DNA from: Kitasatospora sp. NBC_00315 | Lineage (GTDB): Bacteria; Actinomycetota; Actinomycetes; Streptomycetales; Streptomycetaceae | DNA length: 64,000 nucleotides | Reading direction: 5' to 3' | Assembly (NCBI RefSeq): GCF_041435095.1 | Contig: NZ_CP108025.1 | Location: forward strand, 4,340,001 to 4,404,000 | Shown here: positions 7,102 through 15,176 of the stretch, piece after piece | Layout: each line of letters begins with the position of its first letter | Position numbering within the stretch: position 1 is the first letter of the stretch | The notes under the pieces: model-generated | Database searches by the model: none | The model's input: only the letters and a program-made list of their open reading frames with translations | Told to the model about the DNA's origin: nothing | Translations under genes and position numbers: made by a program

Positions 7102-8217
7102 ATGGCCTGGTACCCCGGCGCTGAGCGCATGGAACTCCAACCCGAGTCGGACGCTCAGCCGGCCATCGTCCCGACCCAGTTCATCCTCCACAGCATCGCG
7201 GCCCCGTGGACGCCCCAGCGGATCTACGAGTACTGGCGCGACAGCACGAACCTCGAATCGCACTTCGGCCTGGGGTACGACGGCAGCCTCGCCCAGTTCG
7301 TCGGGACGCAGACGCGCGCCGACGCCAACATGTACGCCAACCGCAGGCCGGACGGCACCGGCGCGGTCAGCGTCGAGACCGCCAGCAGGCTCGACAGCTC
7401 GGATCCGTGGACGGCGCAGCAGGTCGAGCGGCTGATCGCGCTCGGTGTCTGGCTGCACCAGCAGCACGGCCTCCCGCTGCGGATCTGCCGCACCTGGGAC
7501 GACCCCGGCTACGGCTACCACCGGCTCTTCCCGCAGTGGTCGGACGGCGGGACGGACTGCCCCGGCGATGCACGGGTGAAGCAGTTCGGCGACACCGTCT
7601 TCCCGGGCATCGTCGCCCGCGCGTCCGGCGGCTCCACGTCGGCGCCCCCGTCCGCCCCGGCGTCGGGGGCCGCCCGCCGCCAGGTCACGATCGGCGGCCT
7701 GCCGTACGGCTACGGCGCCCACGGCCCCCAGGTGCGGGAGGTCGGTGCGGCCCTGGTCGCCGCCGGGTACGGCTCGCACTACCGCAGCGGGCCGGACGAG
7801 GACTGGCGCGATCCGGACACCCTCAACTACGCCGACTACCAGCGCTCGCTCGGCTTCACCGGTGCGGACGCGGACGGCGTGCCGGGCGAGGAGTCGTTGC
7901 GCCGCCTGCTGGGGCGGGTGCCCGGGCCGCGTACCGTCTCGCTCGCGCACGTGGTCGCCGCCGCCCGTACGGACCCGGGCGCGGAGCAGGGACACCTGAC
8001 CTACGGTGACGAGGTGTGGATCGTCGAACAGGCACTGGTCGACGAGGGGCTGCTCGACCCGGCCAGGGCGGACGGCTCGCTCGGCACCACGACCGTCGAG
8101 GCGTACGCCGGATTCCAGCGCCGGCTGGGCTACCAGGGGGCGGACGCCAACGGCATCCCCGGTCAGCGCAGCCTGCGCGAGCTGGGCGCCCGGCACGGCT
8201 TCACCGTCACGGACTGA
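7102..8217 (+). CDS. amidase-like peptidoglycan-binding protein
   Basis: A 371-residue protein with an N-terminal amidase-2-like domain (TQFILHSIAAPW with H30, through about residue 175). Two C-terminal repeats of the peptidoglycan-binding type follow (each with YADYQRSLGF/YAGFQRRLGY and a DADGVPG/DANGIPG turn) joined by a Ser/Ala/Pro linker. The family resembles phage-type endolysins of actinobacteria that cleave the N-acetylmuramoyl-L-alanine bond. There is no signal peptide, so the enzyme is either released by lysis or exported non-classically. An AGGAGG site lies 7 bases before the ATG. A free-standing hairpin follows the stop. No holin gene is next to it, so it is not clearly prophage-derived. 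Confidence 0.75.
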   Translation: MAWYPGAERMELQPESDAQPAIVPTQFILHSIAAPWTPQRIYEYWRDSTNLESHFGLGYDGSLAQFVGTQTRADANMYANRRPDGTGAVSVETASRLDSSDPWTAQQVERLIALGVWLHQQHGLPLRICRTWDDPGYGYHRLFPQWSDGGTDCPGDARVKQFGDTVFPGIVARASGGSTSAPPSAPASGAARRQVTIGGLPYGYGAHGPQVREVGAALVAAGYGSHYRSGPDEDWRDPDTLNYADYQRSLGFTGADADGVPGEESLRRLLGRVPGPRTVSLAHVVAAARTDPGAEQGHLTYGDEVWIVEQALVDEGLLDPARADGSLGTTTVEAYAGFQRRLGYQGADANGIPGQRSLRELGARHGFTVTD

Positions 8218-8220
8218 GAC

Positions 8221-8255
8221 CGGGTGCCGGCCCCCTGACACCGGGCCGGCACCCG
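8221..8255. terminator. hairpin between convergent genes
   Basis: Thirteen-base perfect arms (8221-8233 and 8243-8255) with a 9-nt loop between the amidase stop and the convergent dienelactone hydrolase stop. It can serve both transcripts. Confidence 0.75.
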
Positions 8256-8274
8256 CGGTGGTCCTCCCCCGCCG

Positions 8275-9054
8275 TCAGCCGCGGGCGCCGTCCGGCCGGC
8301 CGCGCCCTACGTGCAGGGCCAGCGCGTCGAGGGTGCGTCCCCAGGCGTCGTGGGCCGTCTTCTCCTCGTACGTCGCCGGGCGTTCGTCGTTGAAGAACCC
8401 GTGTCCGACGCCTTCGTACGTCACGAGGTCGCAGGCGACGCCGGCGCCCCGCAGCCGGGTTCCGATCCGGTGCCACTCGTCCAGGGACATCACGAAGTCG
8501 TCCGCGCCGAAGAAGGCCAGCAGGAAACCGGTGTTCGCGGCGATCCGCTCGCTGTTGGCGACCGGCGGCACCGGGTCGGCCAGTGGCAGGCCGCCGTCCA
8601 GCAGCCAGCCGCCGTAGTAGCTGACCACCAGGTCGAAGCGCAGCTCGCTCGCGCCCAGCACGGCGATGTGGCCGCCGAGACTGAAGCCGAGCAGGGCCGT
8701 CCCGCCGTCGGGGGCCGCGTCCGAGCCGTACGCCCGGGCCGCGGCCAGATCGGCCAGGACCTCCTCGCGCCGAAGGCCCTGCATCAGGCCGAACGCCTCG
8801 GGGCGCACCTCGTCGCCGTAGCCCAGCCCGGCGCGGCGGGTGCTGCGCCAGTAGAAGTCCGGGGCGATGGCGGTGTAGCCGGCCGCGGCCAGTCGGTGGC
8901 AGACGTCGCGCAGATGCGCGTTCACGCCGAACATCTCGCCGCCGACGATCACCGCCCCGGCACTCTCCCGCCCCTCGGGCCCGGCCACGTACGCCTCCGG
9001 GCCGTCCGGGCCTCCGAGCGGCACCCACTGCCCGCTGATCGTGTGGTCCGCCAT
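8275..9054 (-). CDS. dienelactone hydrolase family protein
   Basis: Alpha/beta hydrolase of 259 residues. The nucleophile elbow is GFSLGGH (S125) where classical dienelactone hydrolases use Cys; the acid is in FGADDF (about D185-D186) and the histidine is H218 in GVGHGF. E40 (GGEMFG) matches the conserved Glu of the family. The ATG has an AAGAGGTG ribosome site, unlike the upstream ATG at 9111. With Ser as nucleophile it is more likely a general carboxyl-ester or lactone hydrolase than a chlorocatechol enzyme. The gene is divergent from the FAD oxidase. Confidence 0.85.
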   Translation of the reverse strand: MADHTISGQWVPLGGPDGPEAYVAGPEGRESAGAVIVGGEMFGVNAHLRDVCHRLAAAGYTAIAPDFYWRSTRRAGLGYGDEVRPEAFGLMQGLRREEVLADLAAARAYGSDAAPDGGTALLGFSLGGHIAVLGASELRFDLVVSYYGGWLLDGGLPLADPVPPVANSERIAANTGFLLAFFGADDFVMSLDEWHRIGTRLRGAGVACDLVTYEGVGHGFFNDERPATYEEKTAHDAWGRTLDALALHVGRGRPDGARG

Positions 9055-9277
9055 TGGACACCTCTTCCGGTGAACGTTGTCGCGCTGTGTCGCGAGGAGT
9101 GTAGCGAGCAAAGATCAGGACGAAAGCACTGAGGCGATGTCAGATGTGTTTCCGGGCAAGGGATTCACCGCCTCCTCCCGTCCGGTTCGTCGCAAGGGTG
9201 CTTGCCGGGGCACCCGTGGCGGGGCAGAGTGCGCAGGGCGCTGGGACAGCCCGGGCGGCGACCGATCGGAGAGAGCT

Positions 9278-10642
9278 GTGAGTGACCTGATGGACCGGCT
9301 GTTGGCGGGTCTCCCGGCAGAAGCGCTGGCGGTGGACCCGGACGTCACGGCCGCCTACCGCTACGACATGGCCGGGTTCTGCGAGGCCGGAGCCCCTGCC
9401 GTGGTGGTGTTCCCGGAGACGGTCGAGCAGGTGCAGCACGTCATGCGGACCGCCACCGAGCTGCACGTACCGGTGGTGCCGCAGGGCGCCAGGACCGGGC
9501 TCTCCGGCGGTGCCAACGCGGTGGACGGCTGCATCGTGCTGTCGATGGTCAAGATGAACCGGATCCTGGAGCTGGACCAGGTGAACCGGATCGCGGTCGT
9601 CGAGCCGGGTGTGGTGAACGCCGAGCTCTCCCGGGCCGCCGCCGGCGCGGGGCTGGCCTACCCGCCGGATCCGTCGAGCTGGGAGTCCTGCACGATCGGC
9701 GGCAACATCGGAACCGGTGCGGGCGGCCTCTGCTGCGTGAAGTACGGGGTCACCAGCGAGTACGTGCTCGGCCTCGACGTCGTGCTGGCGGACGGCCGGC
9801 TGCTGTCGACCGGGCGCCGGACCGCCAAGGGTGTCGCGGGTTACGACCTGACCCGGTTGCTGGTCGGATCGGAGGGCACGCTGGGCGTGGTGGTCCGCGC
9901 GGTGGTGGCGCTGCGCCCGGCGCCCGCACCGCAGTTGGCGATGGTCGCGGAGTTCCCGAGCACGGACGCGGCCTGCGCGGCGGTGTGCGAGGTGATGGCG
10001 CGGGGCTTCACCCCCTCGCTGATGGAGTTGATGGACGCGGTCACCGTACGGGCCGTCAACGACCTGGCCCGGATGGGGCTGCCGGAGTCGACCAGGGCCC
10101 TGCTGCTGGTGGCCTTCGACGGCTCCGAGCCGGCCGCCGAACTGGCGGCGGTGGGCGAGCTGTGCCTGGCGGCGGGAGCGACCCAGGTGGTGCCGGCCGA
10201 GGACCGGGCGGAGTCGGAGCTGCTGCTGGAGGCGCGGCGGCTCGCGCTGCCGGCCCTGGAGCGCCTCGGCACCACGATGATCGACGACGTCGCCGTGCCA
10301 CGGTCGCGGATGGCCGAGATGCTCCGGGGGGTGGCCGCGATCGCCGACCGGTGCGGGCTGACCATCGGCATGGTCTGCCACGCCGGCGACGGCAACACCC
10401 ACCCGATCGTCATCTTCGACGCGCAGGACCCCACGCAGGTGGCCCGGGCCAAGGAGACCTTCGACGAGATCATGGGACTGGGGCTGGAGCTGGGTGGGAC
10501 GATCACCGGCGAGCACGGGATCGGTCTGCTGAAGCGGGACTGGCTGGAGCGTGAGCTCGGCCCGGTGGCGATGGAGCTCCAGCGACAGCTGAAGGCGGTG
10601 TTCGACCCGCTGGGCATCCTCAACCCGGGCAAGGCGATCTAG
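9278..10642 (+). CDS. FAD-linked 2-hydroxy-acid oxidase/dehydrogenase (GlcD-type)
   Basis: Flavoenzyme of 454 residues, VAO/PCMH fold. The N-terminal FAD domain (about 40-220) includes PQGARTGLSGGAN and the pyrophosphate loop SCTIGGNIGTGAGG. The C-terminal FAD-oxidase domain includes VCHAGDGNTHP and GEHGIGLLK, typical of glycolate, D-lactate or D-2-hydroxyglutarate oxidases. I use the GTG start preceded by GGAGAG rather than an ATG 200 bases upstream, whose extra 67 residues are not family-like. No GlcE or GlcF partner is adjacent, so it is probably the single-subunit type. A terminator hairpin lies 180 bases downstream. Confidence 0.88.
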   Translation: MSDLMDRLLAGLPAEALAVDPDVTAAYRYDMAGFCEAGAPAVVVFPETVEQVQHVMRTATELHVPVVPQGARTGLSGGANAVDGCIVLSMVKMNRILELDQVNRIAVVEPGVVNAELSRAAAGAGLAYPPDPSSWESCTIGGNIGTGAGGLCCVKYGVTSEYVLGLDVVLADGRLLSTGRRTAKGVAGYDLTRLLVGSEGTLGVVVRAVVALRPAPAPQLAMVAEFPSTDAACAAVCEVMARGFTPSLMELMDAVTVRAVNDLARMGLPESTRALLLVAFDGSEPAAELAAVGELCLAAGATQVVPAEDRAESELLLEARRLALPALERLGTTMIDDVAVPRSRMAEMLRGVAAIADRCGLTIGMVCHAGDGNTHPIVIFDAQDPTQVARAKETFDEIMGLGLELGGTITGEHGIGLLKRDWLERELGPVAMELQRQLKAVFDPLGILNPGKAI

Positions 10643-10822
10643 GCCGTTCCCAGCGTTGCTCCGGTCCGGCGGCGCACCCGGTCGCCGTAGCCGGCCACCC
10701 GATGTCCGCTGATATCCAGATGCGATCGTCGGCCGATGGATTGTGATGATGATTTATTCATCGGTCAATGGCGTGACATATCGACTTGGAAGGCTGATTG
10801 CCCCTCCGGGGGCGCATGGGTA

Positions 10823-10858
10823 AACGGCTCGCGCCGGGGTGGCGCGGGCCGTTTCTTT
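10823..10858 (+). terminator. rho-independent terminator with T-rich tail
   Basis: Arms AACGGCTCGCGCC and GGCGCGGGCCGTT (one G-T wobble), a 5-nt loop and TCTTTT after it: one of the few classical intrinsic terminators here. It probably ends transcripts from the FAD oxidase. The rest of the 500-base gap 10643-11144 has a locally AT-rich stretch near 10735-10765 but no gene I can support; it probably holds the promoter and long leader of the secreted-protein gene. Confidence 0.8.
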
Positions 10859-11144
10859 TGCGCGCCCCTCGCGCTGCCGCCAGGCAGGCGGCGAAGGGGG
10901 CGACCGGATGCCGCCGTTCGGTGGAGATGCCAGCTCGGAGGCGGTGTGTCGGTCCGGTGCCGGACCCTCGGCAGGTTATTCGCCCGGGCTGCAATGTCAC
11001 GCGAATGGGCGAAATAGCGAGAGGGAGGTGGTGCTTTGTCGATTTGTTGCGGAAGTCTGGGTCTCGGCGTCGCAGCCCGCAGGAGTTCGTCTGGCCGCGA
11101 ACTTCGGCACTTATGACACGACATACAGATTGATGGAGGATTTC

Positions 11145-11474
11145 ATGGCTCGTACTCGTACCACTCGCCTGGTGGGCCTTCTCGCCGCCGTCCCGTTCGC
11201 GGCGGCCCTGCTGATCGGCGGCGCCGGAGCGGCGGCCGCCGACAACGGCGCCCTGGCCGGCGGCGGATCCAACAGCAGCGCGGTGTCGAACGTCGGCAGC
11301 GGCAACATCTTCGGCTCCGTCGACGGCAACTACGGCGCGACGCAGCAGACGGCGACCGGCTCCGGCGCCTCGAACCAGAACAACACCCTCGGGGTGAAGG
11401 ACAACGCCGGTCCCGTCCTCGCCGACCAGTCCAACGCCAACCTCCACGTGATCTTCGCCCCGGTCTTCCCCTGA
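11145..11474 (+). CDS. small secreted Asn/Gly/Ser-rich protein
   Basis: A 109-residue precursor with a clear signal peptide (MARTRTTR, then a hydrophobic core to about residue 33, AAAA|DN cleavage). The mature part is about 75 residues, rich in G, S, N and Q, with no Cys or charged clusters (SNSSAVSNVGSGNIFGSV, GASNQNNTLG), ending in HVIFAPVFP. This composition recalls surface-active or amyloid-like exported proteins, but chaplin and rodlin signatures are absent, so I leave the function open. GGAGGA precedes the ATG. It is a single gene with a long untranslated leader region. Confidence 0.75.
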   Translation: MARTRTTRLVGLLAAVPFAAALLIGGAGAAAADNGALAGGGSNSSAVSNVGSGNIFGSVDGNYGATQQTATGSGASNQNNTLGVKDNAGPVLADQSNANLHVIFAPVFP

Positions 11475-11866
11475 CGGCGCGTCGGGCGGCGTACCGGGCA
11501 GCACACCGACGGCGGGGGCGCCGTGGGTGTGCACGGCCCGAGCGGTGCGGCCGGACCGACGAGCACCAGGGCGGCTCCCCGTACCGAACGGGAGCCCGCG
11601 CAGTCGACGAGTTCTGGCCACGGGTGAACTGAGCACCCGCGGCGGACGCTCGAAGACCGTACGGCCCCGCGCGGCAGCGCCACGCGGGGCGCATCACCGG
11701 GCAGCGGAAAGGGTCACCGCGAACCGGCCCGTGGGCGGCGTCGATCACCGGCGTCGCCCACCGGCACGTCCGACTCCCGGCCGTACCCGCCCGCACCCTC
11801 GCCCGTGCCGGTAGCGTTGCGCTCCGCAGCCGCGTGCGCATCAGGACCGAAAAAAAGAGATACAGG
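11475..11866. other. intergenic region, no gene recognised
   Basis: About 390 bases between the secreted-protein gene and the PNPOx-like gene. Open frames here overlap poorly with codon bias and have no ribosome site. An A-rich run just before 11867 lies in the leader of the next gene. Confidence 0.5.
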
Positions 11867-12580
11867 GTGAGCGACCAGGTGAACGATCAGGCCTACCCCC
11901 CGATGGCCGACGGCGCCCCGCAGACGGTGGCCGAGTTGCTCTTCGGCCGCCCGCCGATGGTCCGTGAGCTCCCGTCCTTCGATCCGGACGGCACGCCCTC
12001 GACCCCGGGGCCGCTCTTCGCCGAATGGCTCGCCCTCGCCCTGCGGGACGGTGTCCTCGACCCGCAGGTGGTCACGCTCTCCACGGTCGGCACCGACGGT
12101 GTGCCGGACGCCAGGATGCTGGTCCTGCGGGACGTCGACGCCGCCGGAGCCGACTGGGTGTTCGCGATCGACGCGGACAGCCCCAAGGGCCGTCAGCTGG
12201 CCGCCCACCCGGTCGCCGCGATGACGGCCTACTGGCCGCTGCAGGGCCGGCAGGTCCGGGTCCGGGGCACGGTCCGCCCGGCCGCGCCGGAGGTCTCGGC
12301 GGCGGAGTTCGCCACCCGTTCGCCCGGCGCCCGGGTGGCCGCCCTGGTCGGGCACCAGAGCGAGCCGCTGTCATCGCTCGGGGAGTACGAGGACGCGGCG
12401 GTGTCGGCCCGCCGGCTTCTCGGCGACGCGTCGGCCTCGCTGGTCCCGACCCACACCGTCTACACGCTGAGGGCGTGCGAGGTGGAGTTCTGGCAGGGCG
12501 ATGCGAGCCGCCGGCACGTCCGGCTCTGCTACACCCGTACCGGCCCCGGTGAGTGGGCCCGGACCCTGCTCTGGCCCTGA
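11867..12580 (+). CDS. pyridoxamine 5'-phosphate oxidase family flavoprotein
   Basis: FMN-binding split-barrel protein of 237 residues resembling PdxH, which oxidises pyridoxamine/pyridoxine phosphate to pyridoxal phosphate. The core reads MLVLRDVD, DSPKGRQLAAHPVAAM and YWPLQGRQVRVRG, matching the PdxH FMN site. The C-terminal dimerisation part EVEFWQGDASRRHVRL with LCYTR corresponds to the PdxH W-x-G...R region. I take the GTG start at VSDQVND over an ATG 33 bases upstream; the ribosome site is weak for both. The actinobacterial branch includes genuine PdxH and paralogues, so substrate is not proven. It is convergent with the EamA gene. Confidence 0.8.
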   Translation: MSDQVNDQAYPPMADGAPQTVAELLFGRPPMVRELPSFDPDGTPSTPGPLFAEWLALALRDGVLDPQVVTLSTVGTDGVPDARMLVLRDVDAAGADWVFAIDADSPKGRQLAAHPVAAMTAYWPLQGRQVRVRGTVRPAAPEVSAAEFATRSPGARVAALVGHQSEPLSSLGEYEDAAVSARRLLGDASASLVPTHTVYTLRACEVEFWQGDASRRHVRLCYTRTGPGEWARTLLWP

Positions 12581-12697
12581 CCGGCCCCGCGTCGACGCCC
12601 GCCCCGGCAGCCACGCCCGCTCCCGGGGCCCGGCCGCGGCTCCTGCCGGCCCGGCCCCGGGCCCGCAGGGGGCAGCCGGGGGGCAGCCGGGGAGAGC

Positions 12698-13909
12698 TCA
12701 GCGTCGCCCGCTGAGCGTGGCGCCCACGCTGGCCGCGACCACGCAGCCGATTCCCACCAGCTGCGGCCACCCCAGCATCTGGTGCAGCACCAGCAGCCCG
12801 ACCAGCGCGCTCACCGCCGGCTCCAGGCTGACCAGGACGCTGAACACCCGCTGGGGCATCCGCCGCAGGGCGGTCATCTCCAGTGCGTAGGGGATCACCG
12901 GTAGCAGCAGCGAGATCCCGGCCACCGCGAGCAGCAGCAGGACGGGCGAGGCGCCGGGTGCGGTCAGGCCGTGCCGGGCCTCGCCGATCCCGAAGGGCGC
13001 CAGCGCCACGGCTGCGACGGTCATCGAGACGGCCAGGCCCTGGAAGCCCTGGAAGGCCGCGCCGACCTTGTCGGTGAAGAGGATGTACACGCCGTAGCAG
13101 GCCGCGGCGCCGAACGCGCAGGCCAGGCCGACCGGGTCGGCCGAGGAGCCGCCGGCACCCGTGCCGGAGCCGGTGAACAGGGTGAGCAGCACGACGCCGC
13201 CGCCGGCCAGCAGTGCCCAGAGCAGGTGCGCGGCGCGGCGGGCGAAGACCAGCGCGACGGCCAGCGGGCCGAGGAACTCGATGGTCGCGGCGGTGCCCAT
13301 CGGCAGTCGGTCGACCGCGCCGGCGAACAGCAGGGTCATCCCGCCGGAGGCCACCCCGAGCAGCGCCGCGGCGCCGAGGTCGCGCGGGCTGCGGCCGCGC
13401 AGCCGGGGCCGGGTGAGGACGAGCAGCAGCACCGCGGCGAAGCCGATCCGCAGGAACACCGTGCCGCCCACGCCGAGCGGGCCGAACAGTGGCTTGGAGA
13501 GGGCGATACCGCTCTGCACCGTGAACATGGCCAGGACGCAGAGCAGCGGCGCCGGGATTCCCGCCGGGCGCCGCAGCGGCTTCGGGCTCCACCGGCCGGA
13601 GGGTGCGGCCGCCGGTGTGCCCGACGGGGCAGGTGCGTCCGACGGGGCCGAGGGGCCGGGCGCCGCCGTGGACGATCCGTACGCCGTACCGCCGTCGCTG
13701 CCGCGCTCACCGCCGCGCTCACCGCCGCGCTCACCGCCGCGCCCGCCTTCGCTGCCGCGCTCACCGCCGCGCTCACCGCCGCGCTCACCGCCGCGCCCGC
13801 CTTCGCTGCCGACCCGGAGGACGGACGGCATGGCCAGGGCCTCGGCGGAGGCGGTGACGCCGCCTGGTCCTGCCGGGGCGGTGGTCGCGCTGGAGTGGGG
13901 AGCGGGCAT
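12698..13909 (-). CDS. EamA/DMT-family transporter (RhtA-like)
   Basis: Inner-membrane exporter of about 403 residues. After a non-membrane N-terminal extension of about 110 residues come ten hydrophobic segments in two EamA halves (first from LLCVLAMFTVQSGIALSKPL, second from GLACAFGAAACYGVYILF). The order and motifs resemble RhtA-type threonine/homoserine exporters. The extension is unusual: it contains a Gly-Glu-Arg repeat encoded by a tandem DNA repeat, then a Ser/Ala/Pro linker. The start is uncertain: ATG 13909 is chosen, TTG 13936 and ATG 13831 are alternatives, and starting at 13831 would still include the repeat. The transported substrate cannot be told. Confidence 0.8.
   Translation of the reverse strand: MPAPHSSATTAPAGPGGVTASAEALAMPSVLRVGSEGGRGGERGGERGGERGSEGGRGGERGGERGGERGSDGGTAYGSSTAAPGPSAPSDAPAPSGTPAAAPSGRWSPKPLRRPAGIPAPLLCVLAMFTVQSGIALSKPLFGPLGVGGTVFLRIGFAAVLLLVLTRPRLRGRSPRDLGAAALLGVASGGMTLLFAGAVDRLPMGTAATIEFLGPLAVALVFARRAAHLLWALLAGGGVVLLTLFTGSGTGAGGSSADPVGLACAFGAAACYGVYILFTDKVGAAFQGFQGLAVSMTVAAVALAPFGIGEARHGLTAPGASPVLLLLAVAGISLLLPVIPYALEMTALRRMPQRVFSVLVSLEPAVSALVGLLVLHQMLGWPQLVGIGCVVAASVGATLSGRR
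13695..13802. repeat. two tandem 54-bp units, each with three 12-bp repeats
   Basis: A 54-base unit is repeated exactly twice (starting 13695 and 13749) with a third start at 13803. Each unit contains three copies of a 12-bp motif (CCGCGCTCACCG). In the minus-strand EamA gene it encodes an 18-residue repeat of GGERGG type. The length divisible by three keeps the frame under slippage. Confidence 0.9.
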
Positions 13910-14060
13910 GTCAGCGAGTGTGCCGTAAGGAGTCAAGGGCGGGCAAGCTCGTTACCGCGAGAAGGATGTACCAGGACAGTACGGCTGAAAGGGTGAGTCG
14001 AGGAGGCCGGAGCGGCACTGTCGCCCCGGGCGCCCGACGGGTCGTCAGTACCAATGGTCT

Positions 14061-14999
14061 GTGCGCTATCTTCGTCCGGCGTCGCTGGCCGCCGCCTCCC
14101 TCGTCCTGCTCCTGGCCACCGACGGTGGGGCCGGTACCGAGGCGCAGGCGCTCAGCGCCGCCGCCTCCGCCGCAGGGGCGCCCGGGTCCCGGGCGGCCGC
14201 GCCGCGCGCCGCCACCCCACTCGCCCCACGGATCCGGCGCACCGTCCTGCGGGATTCCGCCTGGTCGCCGACGGGCCGGAGCGGGGAGGTCTTCACCGGC
14301 GCCGGATTCGACGTCTGCACCGCGCCCGCGCTCGACACCATGAAGACCTGGCGCGCCTCCTCGCCGTACGGGGTGATCGGTGTCTACACCAGCGGATCCC
14401 AGCGCGGCTGCGCTCAGCCCCGCCTGACCGCCGACTGGGTCCGGCAGGCCCGGGCGATGGGGTGGCGGTTCCTGCCCACCCATGTCGGCCTCCAGGCCCC
14501 CTGCCGCACGCTGAGCGGCAAGCCCCAGCACATCGACCCCGCGAACGCCGTCCAGCAGGGCCGGGACGAGGCGGCGGTCGCGGTGCGCGGCCTGAAGGCC
14601 GTGGGCCTCGGCAAGGGCAGCCCGGTGTACCTGGACATCGAGTCCTACCCCCGGCAGGACGCCGCCTGCGGTCAGGCCGTGGTCGACTTCACCCTCGGCT
14701 GGACCCAGGCCCTGCACGCGGCCGGTTACCGCTCCGGCTTCTACTCCAGCCTCGACTCCGGCGTCGCCGACCTGGCCGCCGCGGCCCGGGCCGGCAGCTC
14801 CCCGCTCCCGGACGCCCTCTGGTACGCCCAGTGGGACGACCACCCGACGACCGACACCGCCGCCCCGGGCGGCCCGGGTGCCGAACTCTGGGCCGGCCAC
14901 CAGCGCGTCCACCAGTACCGGGGCAACGTCGAGGAGACCTACGGCGGGGCCTCCCTCACCATCGACCGTGACCAGCTGGACGCGCCGGTCGCCGCCTGA
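14061..14999 (+). CDS. secreted DUF1906 glycoside-hydrolase-like protein
   Basis: Exported protein of 312 residues from a GTG start. Residues 1-30 are a signal peptide (SLAAASLVLLLATDG core), followed by an Ala-rich linker and the DUF1906 (Rv2525c-like) TIM-barrel from about residue 78: GFDVCTAPALDTM, YGVIGVYTSG, LPTHVGLQAPC, VYLDIESYP (the conserved D-x-E pair), SGFYSS, YAQWDD. Rv2525c-type proteins are cell-envelope associated and thought to act on glycans. The protein sits between the EamA gene and the acyl-CoA synthetase without overlap, so it is probably monocistronic. Confidence 0.85.
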   Translation: MRYLRPASLAAASLVLLLATDGGAGTEAQALSAAASAAGAPGSRAAAPRAATPLAPRIRRTVLRDSAWSPTGRSGEVFTGAGFDVCTAPALDTMKTWRASSPYGVIGVYTSGSQRGCAQPRLTADWVRQARAMGWRFLPTHVGLQAPCRTLSGKPQHIDPANAVQQGRDEAAVAVRGLKAVGLGKGSPVYLDIESYPRQDAACGQAVVDFTLGWTQALHAAGYRSGFYSSLDSGVADLAAAARAGSSPLPDALWYAQWDDHPTTDTAAPGGPGAELWAGHQRVHQYRGNVEETYGGASLTIDRDQLDAPVAA

Positions 15000-15176
15000 C
15001 CGCGCCCGCGCCCGGCCGCTCGCCGCCCGGGCGCCGGCCACCGTGGCCCAGCCGTGACCGGCGCAACGGTCGGCGGATACTGACAGCGGGGCCCGTGAGC
15101 GGCACAATCGGCCTCGGACGCCCCTCGTTACCGTCGGGTAGCCAAGCCAGGAGCCGCCAGGTCAAGGAGGACCCGC

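Noticed and set aside
11145..11474. Chaplin or rodlin
   Set aside because: No Cys pair or chaplin repeat, and the sequence does not follow the rodlin pattern.
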